Of a stretch of DNA of 64,000 nt, positions 34,194 through 41,882 are shown one piece after another. Below the pieces are notes generated by a model, which made no database searches, was not told the origin of the DNA, and saw only the letters and a list, made by a program, of their open reading frames with translations. Location of the stretch: contig CAKRYD010000002.1 in assembly GCA_934426255.1 (NCBI GenBank), forward strand, positions 1-64,000. Reading direction: 5' to 3'. This DNA comes from an uncultured Bacteroidaceae bacterium (GTDB taxonomy: Bacteria > Bacteroidota > Bacteroidia > Bacteroidales > Bacteroidaceae). Within the stretch, counting starts at the first letter, position 1, and every line of letters starts with the position of its first letter. Position numbers and translations under genes: made by a program.

Positions 34194-34820
34194 ATGGAAA
34201 TGGGAATGAAATTGAACAGATGGTGCATTGCATTCTTATGTATAACCATCTTCAGCACTGCATTTTTGCCGGTACACGCACAATGGAAAATCGGTGGCAA
34301 GATTGGAGCCAACTGGTCGCACGTCACTGAACAAAAGCCTGCTTTTACAGAGTTGAAGAGCATCATCGGGCCACGCATCGGAGCCGTAGCCGCCTATGAC
34401 ATCAACTCACATTGGGGCTTTCAGGGAGAATTGCTCTATAACCAGATGGGATTCAAAACGCCGGTGCATATCTATAGCTACGATAAACAAGACTTAAAGA
34501 ATCGCAGCCACTACCTGAGTATGCCGCTTATCGCCAAATTCTATCCACAAGGGGAAAAGGGATTTTGTCTGCAATTGGGGCCTCAAATTTCGTACTTGAT
34601 TGATAATACCACCAAACTGAAGGACACACCGGAAGTGACAGACTGGCCGCAGAAACGTCTTGACTTTTCAATTGCTGCAGGACTTGGCTTCGAAATGGCC
34701 AATGGAATCTTCTTTGATGCGCGCTATGCTTTGGGACTGACCAAGTGCTTGAAGAACTTCGATTCGCAAAACCGAAGCATACAAATTTCCATCGGATATT
34801 TATTTACTATTAAGGACTAA
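34194..34820 (+). CDS. PorT-like outer-membrane beta-barrel protein
   Basis: This 208-residue protein has a signal peptide ending LPVHAQ followed by WKIGGKIGANWSHV, the usual entry to small eight-stranded PorT/OmpX-like barrels, and a final strand ISIGYLFTIKD. The start may be the ATG four codons later (34206). It is followed after 9 bases by an esterase gene, so the two are probably cotranscribed. The function is unknown. Confidence 0.78.
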   Translation: MEMGMKLNRWCIAFLCITIFSTAFLPVHAQWKIGGKIGANWSHVTEQKPAFTELKSIIGPRIGAVAAYDINSHWGFQGELLYNQMGFKTPVHIYSYDKQDLKNRSHYLSMPLIAKFYPQGEKGFCLQLGPQISYLIDNTTKLKDTPEVTDWPQKRLDFSIAAGLGFEMANGIFFDARYALGLTKCLKNFDSQNRSIQISIGYLFTIKD

Positions 34821-34829
34821 ACCACATAA

Positions 34830-35702
34830 ATGAAGACTTCTACAATCCTGTTTATACTGCTCTTGTCCATTGTGCCGGCAACTGTCGACACCTATGCCCA
34901 AAGAACCATCAACGATTCAACAAAAATCGGAGGAGACATACGACACTTCAAAATGTTCCTGCCTGATGGTTTGCCCGAAGATGCGCCTCTCGTCTTTGTC
35001 CTTCACGGTTATGGTGGTAATGGAAGCATTAATACCTGGATGAACGATGCGGCTGAACGGCATAAATTTGCCTTGTGCGTACCGCTTGGTTTGAAAGACC
35101 CCACGAAACATCGGAGCTGGAATGTTGGCTACCCATTCCAAGAAGGTTGGAAGGTCAATGACATTGAAGTGATGTGTAAGATGGCACAATTTGTACAGAA
35201 GAAGTACCATCTCAGTAAGAAGAACACCTTCCTAACCGGCATGTCAAACGGCGGGGAAATGTGTTACCTGCTGGCCTATTCCAAGCAAAACACATTTAAG
35301 GCCTTAGGGTCGTTGGCGGGCCTTACATTGGTATGGATGTATGAAACGCTGGAAGCACCCAAAGCCATCCCTTTCCTTGAAATACACGGAACGGAAGATC
35401 GAACTTCCGAATGGTGGGGCGACCTTACCAATAAAGGTGGTTGGGGAGCCTACTTGTCTGTACCTCTTGCCATCAACTATTTCGTTGCCAAAAATCGTTG
35501 TACCCAAATCGAAACTGATACCATTCCGGGCAAATCGTTTGAAAAGAACGGCCATCGGGTAATACATCATCGCTACAGCAATCCGAAGACCCACAATGAT
35601 GTTTGGCTATACGAAGTTGTAGGGGCAACGCATTGCTGGTGCACCGACGACTTGGACACAGGCGAAGAAATATGGAAATTCTTCAGCCGCTACTTGGAAT
35701 AA
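34830..35702 (+). CDS. secreted CE1 / PHB-depolymerase-like esterase
   Basis: This 290-residue protein has a Sec signal (to TYAQ) and an alpha/beta hydrolase fold: oxyanion region VFVLHGYGGNG, nucleophile in TGMSNGGEM (Ser139), acid in EIHGTEDRT (Asp190) and a catalytic-type His in VGATHCW (His268). This matches the LpqC / feruloyl-esterase-like group of carbohydrate esterases that deacylate plant polysaccharides. The actual substrate is unknown. Confidence 0.85.
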   Translation: MKTSTILFILLLSIVPATVDTYAQRTINDSTKIGGDIRHFKMFLPDGLPEDAPLVFVLHGYGGNGSINTWMNDAAERHKFALCVPLGLKDPTKHRSWNVGYPFQEGWKVNDIEVMCKMAQFVQKKYHLSKKNTFLTGMSNGGEMCYLLAYSKQNTFKALGSLAGLTLVWMYETLEAPKAIPFLEIHGTEDRTSEWWGDLTNKGGWGAYLSVPLAINYFVAKNRCTQIETDTIPGKSFEKNGHRVIHHRYSNPKTHNDVWLYEVVGATHCWCTDDLDTGEEIWKFFSRYLE

Positions 35703-35713
35703 GGCCTGCGAAC

Positions 35714-36874
35714 TTATTTCACTTCTTCCAAGGCATTCTCGGAATTGCCGGTCCATCTGTACAGGCGCATGTCGCAATATTGATGGCCTGCGTCTGTCTT
35801 TCCATTATGTGAAACATAGAAATAGCCGTTTCCCAACGATTCAAGTCCGGTTGAGCCAATGTATTGTTTCCAACCACGGACTCCGCTTCCGGCATCGCGC
35901 AAACCGGCTTCGGCCAAAGGAACGACCAAGCCCTTTTCCGGCTTGTCAAAACCTTTCAGGCTTTGTTTTACTGCCTTCTTGGTGCCGTCAATGGCAAACA
36001 AGCAATAGTTAGGGTATTGTTTTTTCTTTCCTTTATAGACTGATGCCAGCCAATAATGAGTAGCCGCATCATATTCGAGGTTCTGTATGCCATATTCCGT
36101 ATTTCCTGTAAATATAAAAATCTTCCTGTCAGCCTTTTTCGGTCCCACATGATGAGGGTTGGCCTGATCGAGAGGACGAGCATACTTTTCAATCTTCTCC
36201 GGGTCAAATTGCAAAAGGACCTGATAGTCGTTGTCCGTACGCGTAACATCGCCATATACGGCAGCATCGACATTCAGATAAAGCTTGCCGGATGTCTTGC
36301 CGAATTGCGGTCCGAGGGCAATGCCGTCTATGCCACTGCAACCATAGCGGTGAGCCACTTTTTTGCCTTGATTCATAACGGAATCTTCATAGTAGGCCAC
36401 CACTTCAGGAAGAAAAACAGTCTTCATCACACCACCGGTTTCGGCATCGATATCTACACGGTCTATCTTTTCAGTATCGAAAATTCCTATATAAAAGGTG
36501 TTTTCGCGTTTGCCTAATTTACGTCCCATTTGCTGCAAGATGCCCCGGCCTATTTCATCATCTTTATATTCGATGGACGCATACAGCTTTCCGTTTTCAG
36601 GATTCAAGTCTATGCAGCCAAGATGACAGGTCAAGCCAGATACAGAGCCAAGGATATTTCCCTTTAAATCGGTTTTGATGAGCTTGGTAGTAAATGAAAA
36701 ATAAGCATAGCCGCGCTTTACATCTACTGCTATCCCTTGAACATGAGAACTTTTATCCGTATTTTCCACATATATGCGTCGCGGCAAATCCTCTACTTGC
36801 AACTGTGCTTTTACCAAGCAGGAAAAAGCGAAAAGCGATACAAAGCCTAAAGCAACTGTCTTTATTCTATTCAT
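35714..36874 (-). CDS. secreted protein, probable beta-propeller, unknown function
   Basis: This 386-residue protein has a signal peptide (FVSLFAFSCLVKAQ) and repeats of propeller-like blades (VQGIAVDVKRGYAYFSFTTKL, LGCIDLNPENGKLYASIEY, IQNLEYDAATHYWLASVYKG). I do not recognise a named family. It lies 14 bases downstream of nagA, so it is probably in the same transcript and may handle an amino-sugar-containing ligand (inference). It is convergent with the esterase gene, 11 bases apart and with no obvious terminator between. Confidence 0.72.
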   Translation of the reverse strand: MNRIKTVALGFVSLFAFSCLVKAQLQVEDLPRRIYVENTDKSSHVQGIAVDVKRGYAYFSFTTKLIKTDLKGNILGSVSGLTCHLGCIDLNPENGKLYASIEYKDDEIGRGILQQMGRKLGKRENTFYIGIFDTEKIDRVDIDAETGGVMKTVFLPEVVAYYEDSVMNQGKKVAHRYGCSGIDGIALGPQFGKTSGKLYLNVDAAVYGDVTRTDNDYQVLLQFDPEKIEKYARPLDQANPHHVGPKKADRKIFIFTGNTEYGIQNLEYDAATHYWLASVYKGKKKQYPNYCLFAIDGTKKAVKQSLKGFDKPEKGLVVPLAEAGLRDAGSGVRGWKQYIGSTGLESLGNGYFYVSHNGKTDAGHQYCDMRLYRWTGNSENALEEVK

Positions 36875-36888
36875 GCCTATTGACTTAA

Positions 36889-38055
36889 TTACAAATCATT
36901 GAGTACTATTTTACCCATTTGCATGACAAATCGGAGAACAATATCGTTATCATACACAACAATACTTGCATCATAGCCCTTTCGGATTGTACCTATATGA
37001 TGATCCTCGTTCATGATATGAGCCGGAGTTTCAGAGGTCATTCTGATAGCATCTTCCAAAGGTATGCCCACTTTCATCACGGCAGTCTTGACCAATCGAT
37101 CCATGGTTGCAATACTACCAGCCAAAGCCGAATGGTCAGCCAATTTGCAGACACCGTCTTCTATGATGACACGTGGGTCAAAAGCTTTATTTGAATTGCT
37201 GGCAGAAACACCCAAAGCATCTGTGATAAGGGCCGTTCTTTCAACACCTTTTACAAGATAGATCATGCGGAGTATCGTAGGAGGAACATGGATGCCGTCG
37301 GTTATCATCTCCACAGTCATTTCGGGAATGGCATAAACACTCTCAACCGTTCCTTCATGTTTGTATTCGCGCACTTTGTGGAAGCCTGTCATGGCATTAT
37401 AGAAATGCGTAGCATGGCGGAATCCGCTGTCCCAGGCCTTTTTCACATCGGCATACTCGGCTTTCGTATGCGCTATTGCAGGCATTACACCATGTTGCGT
37501 ACAAAAGCGACCGAACTCCTCTGTTCCGGGAAGCTCGGGTGCTTCATCCCATCGTTTGACGACATTTGTACTTAAAATAATACGCTCATAATCTGATTTT
37601 ATAGGAGGCGTTATATACTCGGGCAGTTGTCCGCCGGCCATTTCGGGGTTAAAGTAAGGCCCTTCCAAGTGTAGCCCTAAAACTGGGCTGTTGGGGTCTG
37701 CCATCAGCTTCTCTGTAGTCCGTATGGCACGCTCTATCATTTCAGGACTGGAAGAAGACAATGTAGGATAAATGGATGTCGTTCCATGCTGCATATGGGC
37801 ATGTATCGCTTCAAGAAAAGCATCTTCCGTTCCTTCCATATAATCACGTCCGCCTCCACCATGTATATGCAAGTCTATGCCACCGGGAACTATATTGCCC
37901 CCTTTGGCATCTACAACTTGTGCACCATCTATCAATGATGCACTCTTTTGTATCTCGGAAATTTTATTGCCTTCAACAACCACAGAACCACCTTGTATCC
38001 AACCTGCAGGTGTCAGGATCTTACCATTCAAAATTTGGGTAATTAGCTTTTCCAT
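36889..38055 (-). CDS. nagA: N-acetylglucosamine-6-phosphate deacetylase
   Basis: This 388-residue amidohydrolase converts GlcNAc-6-P to GlcN-6-P and acetate. Visible motifs: GGIDLHIHGGGGRDYME (first metal site), LGLHLEGPYFNPEMAGG, AIAHTKAEY, THFYNAMTG, ITDGIHVPP and LITDALG. The start at 38055 gives the normal N-terminus MEKLITQILNGKILTP; in-frame ATGs further upstream add an unlikely leader. No nagB is adjacent. Confidence 0.95.
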   Translation of the reverse strand: MEKLITQILNGKILTPAGWIQGGSVVVEGNKISEIQKSASLIDGAQVVDAKGGNIVPGGIDLHIHGGGGRDYMEGTEDAFLEAIHAHMQHGTTSIYPTLSSSSPEMIERAIRTTEKLMADPNSPVLGLHLEGPYFNPEMAGGQLPEYITPPIKSDYERIILSTNVVKRWDEAPELPGTEEFGRFCTQHGVMPAIAHTKAEYADVKKAWDSGFRHATHFYNAMTGFHKVREYKHEGTVESVYAIPEMTVEMITDGIHVPPTILRMIYLVKGVERTALITDALGVSASNSNKAFDPRVIIEDGVCKLADHSALAGSIATMDRLVKTAVMKVGIPLEDAIRMTSETPAHIMNEDHHIGTIRKGYDASIVVYDNDIVLRFVMQMGKIVLNDL

Positions 38056-38078
38056 TACGATTTCCCTCTTTTTCATAG

Positions 38079-38086
38079 CAAAAGTA
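38079..38086 (-). promoter_or_regulatory. -7 box for nagA
   Basis: On the minus strand this reads TACTTTTG, 23 bases before the chosen nagA start. It fits TAnnTTTG and supports the short start. Confidence 0.55.
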
Positions 38087-38191
38087 GAGAAAAAAGTCAT
38101 ACTAATGAAACATGCGCTCATCTTTTTTTGCGCTTGCAAGAGCGTTGGAAGAAAGACATCCTTAACACAAGCGTCTTTACGCGAACTATAG

Positions 38192-38199
38192 TAACTTTG
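38192..38199 (+). promoter_or_regulatory. -7 box for the unknown membrane-protein pair
   Basis: TAACTTTG followed by TAGC lies 29 bases before the ATG at 38229. Confidence 0.55.
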
Positions 38200-38228
38200 T
38201 AGCAAAGCACCATAATCAAGAGCGAATT

Positions 38229-39017
38229 ATGCCTGATTCTACACGATATAAAATATTGGTATGGATAGTGTGGGTGCAGATTGCGCTCTTTCCGATATGG
38301 TTATGTATGGAATGTTTTATTGACCATAATCAGTCATGGCGTTGGGGACTGGACACTTGGGTTTTCATTACCGGATTTATGCTTGGTGCGGTGGCATTAC
38401 CTGTTGGCAAAGAACTTGACAAACCGCGATTTCTGAAGTGGTGGCTGCGTATAGATTTTACTTTTACCTTGATTATGATGCTGCCAACACTTTTTATTTG
38501 TTCGGCTTTTCTACCAACGACTATTGCTGAGGATGATGAATATATCGTTTATCGTATTGATGGTATTGTTGCAAACAGGAATGCTTACCTTGCTCGTAAA
38601 TCAGGATTGTTGACAGAAACAATCTTTAATTTATATCCCTACGAAGGAGGACGACTGAAAAACGGTAGCTATTGTTTTGACAAGGAAAAGGGAAATTTTT
38701 ACGGTACAACTTACCGTATCGCTCAAAATGGCTCGCATATATGGGTTATTCCCATCGATAAGAGGAAATATGCAACACACCGACAATATGTGTATCATTT
38801 GATTGACAGTCTATATTCTGCTCATGACGAGTGGATTGATAACGATAATGCTACATTTATTCTTCCTGACGGTTTTACACGGATAAATTATACTCACGGT
38901 AAAATTAAACTAACCGATACCATATCGCGTGAGATAAGCTATGCCCATCCTGATAGCATTGACATCTATAAGCTCATAAAACGACTAAAGGAGGTGGATG
39001 ATAAAACTGACAGATAA
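38229..39017 (+). CDS. membrane protein of unknown function
   Basis: This 262-residue protein has three hydrophobic segments in the first 100 residues (about 9-27, 43-58 and 76-97) followed by a soluble domain rich in Tyr, Asp and Ile (about 100-262; RIDGIVANRNAYLARKSGLL, TYRIAQNGSHIWVIPIDKR). No family is recognised. Base composition is AT-rich relative to nagA and purA. It overlaps the next small gene by 20 bases. Confidence 0.72.
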   Translation: MPDSTRYKILVWIVWVQIALFPIWLCMECFIDHNQSWRWGLDTWVFITGFMLGAVALPVGKELDKPRFLKWWLRIDFTFTLIMMLPTLFICSAFLPTTIAEDDEYIVYRIDGIVANRNAYLARKSGLLTETIFNLYPYEGGRLKNGSYCFDKEKGNFYGTTYRIAQNGSHIWVIPIDKRKYATHRQYVYHLIDSLYSAHDEWIDNDNATFILPDGFTRINYTHGKIKLTDTISREISYAHPDSIDIYKLIKRLKEVDDKTDR

Positions 39018-39192
39018 ACGATTTTGGATTTTTGAGGCAATGACGCCACTTTGCGGTTGTCTATTGTTCTGTCTTCTCTTTGTTATGTTGATTGTGAATG
39101 GGACAGAGCTTGAAGCATGCAATTGGGCTTTACTGATATTGCTATTACCTGTATTGTGTCTGTATTTCGCTATATCCCGACATGCATCGTGA
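38998..39192 (+). CDS. small two-helix membrane protein
   Basis: This 64-residue protein has two hydrophobic segments (about 18-34 and 42-58). The ATG lies within the 3' end of the preceding gene and directly follows AAAGGAGGTGG (38987-38997), an unusually strong Shine-Dalgarno-like sequence for this phylum, though very close to the start. The overlap suggests translational coupling. The function is unknown. Confidence 0.55.
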   Translation: MIKLTDKRFWIFEAMTPLCGCLLFCLLFVMLIVNGTELEACNWALLILLLPVLCLYFAISRHAS

Positions 39193-39350
39193 TACATAGC
39201 AACCAGCCATTGAACGGATGCCGATTGCATTGGATTTTTCTATCCAAGTTTTCACCGAAAGTACAAAGTTGTTGCTTCGCACTGCATTTTTAATTGTTTT
39301 GAGCCAACGGAAGATTATCTTGTATCTGAACAAGTCCGACATACGGATTT

Positions 39351-39481
39351 GTGCTTTCTGATATACAGGATTGGAACTTGCCACATAGTATCTGGCAGCT
39401 TCTCTTGTACTATATGGCAACTTCTTTTATAGTATCCGGCAAGTTCTCAGATACCATGTGGCAATCTCTCAGATAGTACCT
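39351..39481. repeat. degenerate 22-bp tandem repeat
   Basis: Six units start at 39351, 39373, 39394, 39416, 39438 and 39460, with 21-22-base spacing and rough consensus GGCAACTTCTCAGATAGTAT. A further weak unit may lie at 39329. Parts of the array are inverted copies of each other: TTGCCACATAGTATCT at 39379-39394 pairs with AGATACCATGTGGCAA at 39449-39464 with one mismatch. It is unrelated in sequence to the TGTTTC arrays but similar in period and dyad character. Confidence 0.65.
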
Positions 39482-39847
39482 TGTCTTTTCCTAGTTTTAA
39501 TAGACGGTTTTTAGATTGATAAACTGAATCAATAGACACTGCTTGTGATTTCCTCCTAAAAAGGTTGTCATATCTACAAAATGGCTACTGAAAAGATAGA
39601 CAGGTATTCGAGTTACTCCATAGGAAAGTAGACGTCCTGTCTCTTTCCTATGCAAATTCAGATTAGCGGAATCTACAGGTCAGTAAAGCCTTTCTTTGTT
39701 TGACTCTACAAATATAATGGCTCTATAACTTTGCTCTCGGTATTCATAGCGATTATTATTCGTCCTTCTTCTATTTCATACTATAAAGACGCAATAATTT
39801 CGCTAATCAGCCAACTTATAGACTCTTATATTTCATCAAACTCACAT

Positions 39848-39898
39848 TAAAAAGAGAAGCGCAACAACATTCACATTTACAGAATATTGCTGCGCTTC
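39848..39898 (-). terminator. terminator after purA
   Basis: On the minus strand a 12-bp stem (GAAGCGCAGCAA / TTGTTGCGCTTC, one G-U pair) is followed by TCTTTTT, 23 bases after the purA stop. Confidence 0.8.
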
Positions 39899-39920
39899 GG
39901 CTTTTGTGAGAGATTTATCT

Positions 39921-41189
39921 TTATTCCCTGATGATAGTGGCATTGCGGTCTGGACCTACTGATACGATTCGTATAGGCACCTTCACATAACCCTCAATAT
40001 ATTTTATATAGTCTTTTAGTGCTTGCGGGAATTGCTCCTCACAAGTCATAGCCGTAAGGTCACACTTCCAGCCGGGAAGCTGTTCATAGACAGCCTCACA
40101 TCCTTCGGTGTCGTAAGGCATCTCCGTGAATACTTCACCGCTTTTACGGTAAGCAGTACATACATTGATTTTATCAAATGTATCCAAGACATCGCTTTTC
40201 ATCATAATCAGCTGTGTCACGCCATTGACTACCACGGCATATTTCAATGCCACCAAATCCAACCATCCGCAACGACGGTTACGGCCTGTCACGGCACCAT
40301 ACTCATTGCCGATACGGCGAAGAGTGTCTCCGGTTTCATCGAAAAGTTCAACAGGAAAAGGACCTGACCCAACACGAGTGCTATACGCCTTGAATATACC
40401 GAACACATCACCTATACGTGAAGGGGCAATTCCCAAACCGGTGCAAACACCTCCGCAGGTGGTGCTTGACGAACTTACAAACGGATAAGTGCCGTGGTCG
40501 ATATCAAGCATCGTTCCTTGTGCGCCTTCGGCCAGCACTTTTTTCCCTTCATCCAGATATTTGTTCAGCTCGACTTCACTGTCGGTCAATTGGAATTTCC
40601 TCATATAAGCGATGCCTTGCATCCATTTCTTTTCCTCTTCGGCAATGTCATACTCATAGTGCAGATCATGCAAGATGCGTTCATGACGGGCTTTCAAGGC
40701 TGCATATTTCGAATCAAAATCATTCAGAATATCACCGACGCGCAAGCCTATGCGGGCAGCCTTGTCGCTGTAGGCCGGCCCTATGCCTTTTCCGGTAGTA
40801 CCTATTTTGTTGTCACCTTTCAGACTTTCGTAAGCATGATCGAGACAACGATGGGTCGGCAGTATCAGTTGGGCACGCTTGCTGATATGAAGACGGTCTT
40901 TCAATTCATAACCGGCATTCTCCAATTCTTGTGCTTCGGCCATAAACAAATCGGGAGCCAACACACAGCCATTTCCTATTATGTTTACTTTTGAAGTGTC
41001 AAAGATTCCCGACGGAATAGATCTCAAAACGAATTTTTTTCCGTCAAAGATAATTGTATGGCCGGCATTCGGACCACCTGCGAAACGAGCAACTACGTCA
41101 TATTTCGGAGTAAAATAATCTACAACTTTTCCTTTTCCTTCGTCTCCGAATACTATTCCCAAGAGGGCATCAACTTTTCCTAATGTCAT
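39921..41189 (-). CDS. purA: adenylosuccinate synthetase
   Basis: This 422-residue enzyme makes adenylosuccinate from IMP, aspartate and GTP in AMP synthesis. Motifs: VFGDEGKGKVVDYF (GTP loop and catalytic Asp), FAGGPNAGHTI, GTTGKGIGPAYSDKAAR, EGAQGTMLDIDHGTYPFVSSS and VTGRNRRCGWLDL. Length is standard. It has its own promoter and terminator. Confidence 0.97.
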   Translation of the reverse strand: MTLGKVDALLGIVFGDEGKGKVVDYFTPKYDVVARFAGGPNAGHTIIFDGKKFVLRSIPSGIFDTSKVNIIGNGCVLAPDLFMAEAQELENAGYELKDRLHISKRAQLILPTHRCLDHAYESLKGDNKIGTTGKGIGPAYSDKAARIGLRVGDILNDFDSKYAALKARHERILHDLHYEYDIAEEEKKWMQGIAYMRKFQLTDSEVELNKYLDEGKKVLAEGAQGTMLDIDHGTYPFVSSSSTTCGGVCTGLGIAPSRIGDVFGIFKAYSTRVGSGPFPVELFDETGDTLRRIGNEYGAVTGRNRRCGWLDLVALKYAVVVNGVTQLIMMKSDVLDTFDKINVCTAYRKSGEVFTEMPYDTEGCEAVYEQLPGWKCDLTAMTCEEQFPQALKDYIKYIEGYVKVPIRIVSVGPDRNATIIRE

Positions 41190-41215
41190 TGTTGTCTTAC
41201 TTTTTAACCAATCGG

Positions 41216-41223
41216 CAAAGTTA
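41216..41223 (-). promoter_or_regulatory. -7 box for purA
   Basis: On the minus strand this reads TAACTTTG followed by CCG, 26 bases before the purA ATG. Confidence 0.6.
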
Positions 41224-41257
41224 GGACTTTTATAGTATATGCTATTATATACATCAC

Positions 41258-41869
41258 TTAAAAATCAACCATACCGAGAATTTTGTTGACACGCAATTTT
41301 TCGCGTGTACCTATCATACTATATTTCAGAAGAGCGTTACGCACTGCCTGACGAATCGGAAGATTGGCAGAAGCCAAAGCGGCTTCTGCCTGATCCACAA
41401 ATTCATTTTCAGAGCGCTGATTAAGCGGGGCGCCTCTCATAAAGAGCCTCGACATGAGCAACCACCCACAAAGTTGAAACATTGGCCGGCTGTCTGCTAT
41501 CCATGCAAAAGCTTTCTCGGAAGCATACGGCAGATACTGGAGAAGTGAAAGAACCGTATATTGCGCTTCTTCAGGAAAACGCATACTTTCGACCCAGATA
41601 TCAGCAATTTCAGGGTAAAAGGTTTCTACAGGTTGAAGCAGCCCGGCCATCAACCGGCACTCTCTGATATCTTCCTTCCACAAAGCCTGAGCCAAAGCAT
41701 GGTCTTTTTTCATCTCATGAGCCATACTCACAAGACGAGGCCACTCCACACCGAAGATTATCCTGTAGCCTAATCCCTTTTCGCGCATCGAAGTGCTGAC
41801 AGGGCCATTCATCATGGCTCGGAAATCGCGTTTCAACAAGGCCACCTGCTTCTCAGTCTCTTCGATCAT
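41258..41869 (-). CDS. AlkD-like DNA alkylation repair / HEAT-like protein
   Basis: This 203-residue all-helical protein resembles the AlkD/AlkC HEAT-like DNA glycosylase family in its N-terminal half (MMNGPVSTSMREKGLGYRIIFGVEWPRLVSMA) and in alternating amphipathic helices. AlkD removes alkylated bases. The catalytic Asp and Trp of AlkD cannot be placed with confidence, so activity is uncertain. It follows the dipeptidyl-peptidase III gene by 13 bases and is probably cotranscribed. Confidence 0.6.
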   Translation of the reverse strand: MIEETEKQVALLKRDFRAMMNGPVSTSMREKGLGYRIIFGVEWPRLVSMAHEMKKDHALAQALWKEDIRECRLMAGLLQPVETFYPEIADIWVESMRFPEEAQYTVLSLLQYLPYASEKAFAWIADSRPMFQLCGWLLMSRLFMRGAPLNQRSENEFVDQAEAALASANLPIRQAVRNALLKYSMIGTREKLRVNKILGMVDF

Positions 41870-41882
41870 GACGCTCTAAAGA

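Larger units (their letters stand above)
39193..39920. other. 728-base noncoding region
   Basis: No credible gene is found in this stretch between the small membrane-protein gene and the purA stop. It holds a degenerate 22-base repeat array (39351-39481), an orphan TAACTTTG box on the plus strand at 39726-39733 and the purA terminator hairpin near the right end. The rest is AT-rich with no structure I can support. Confidence 0.6.
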
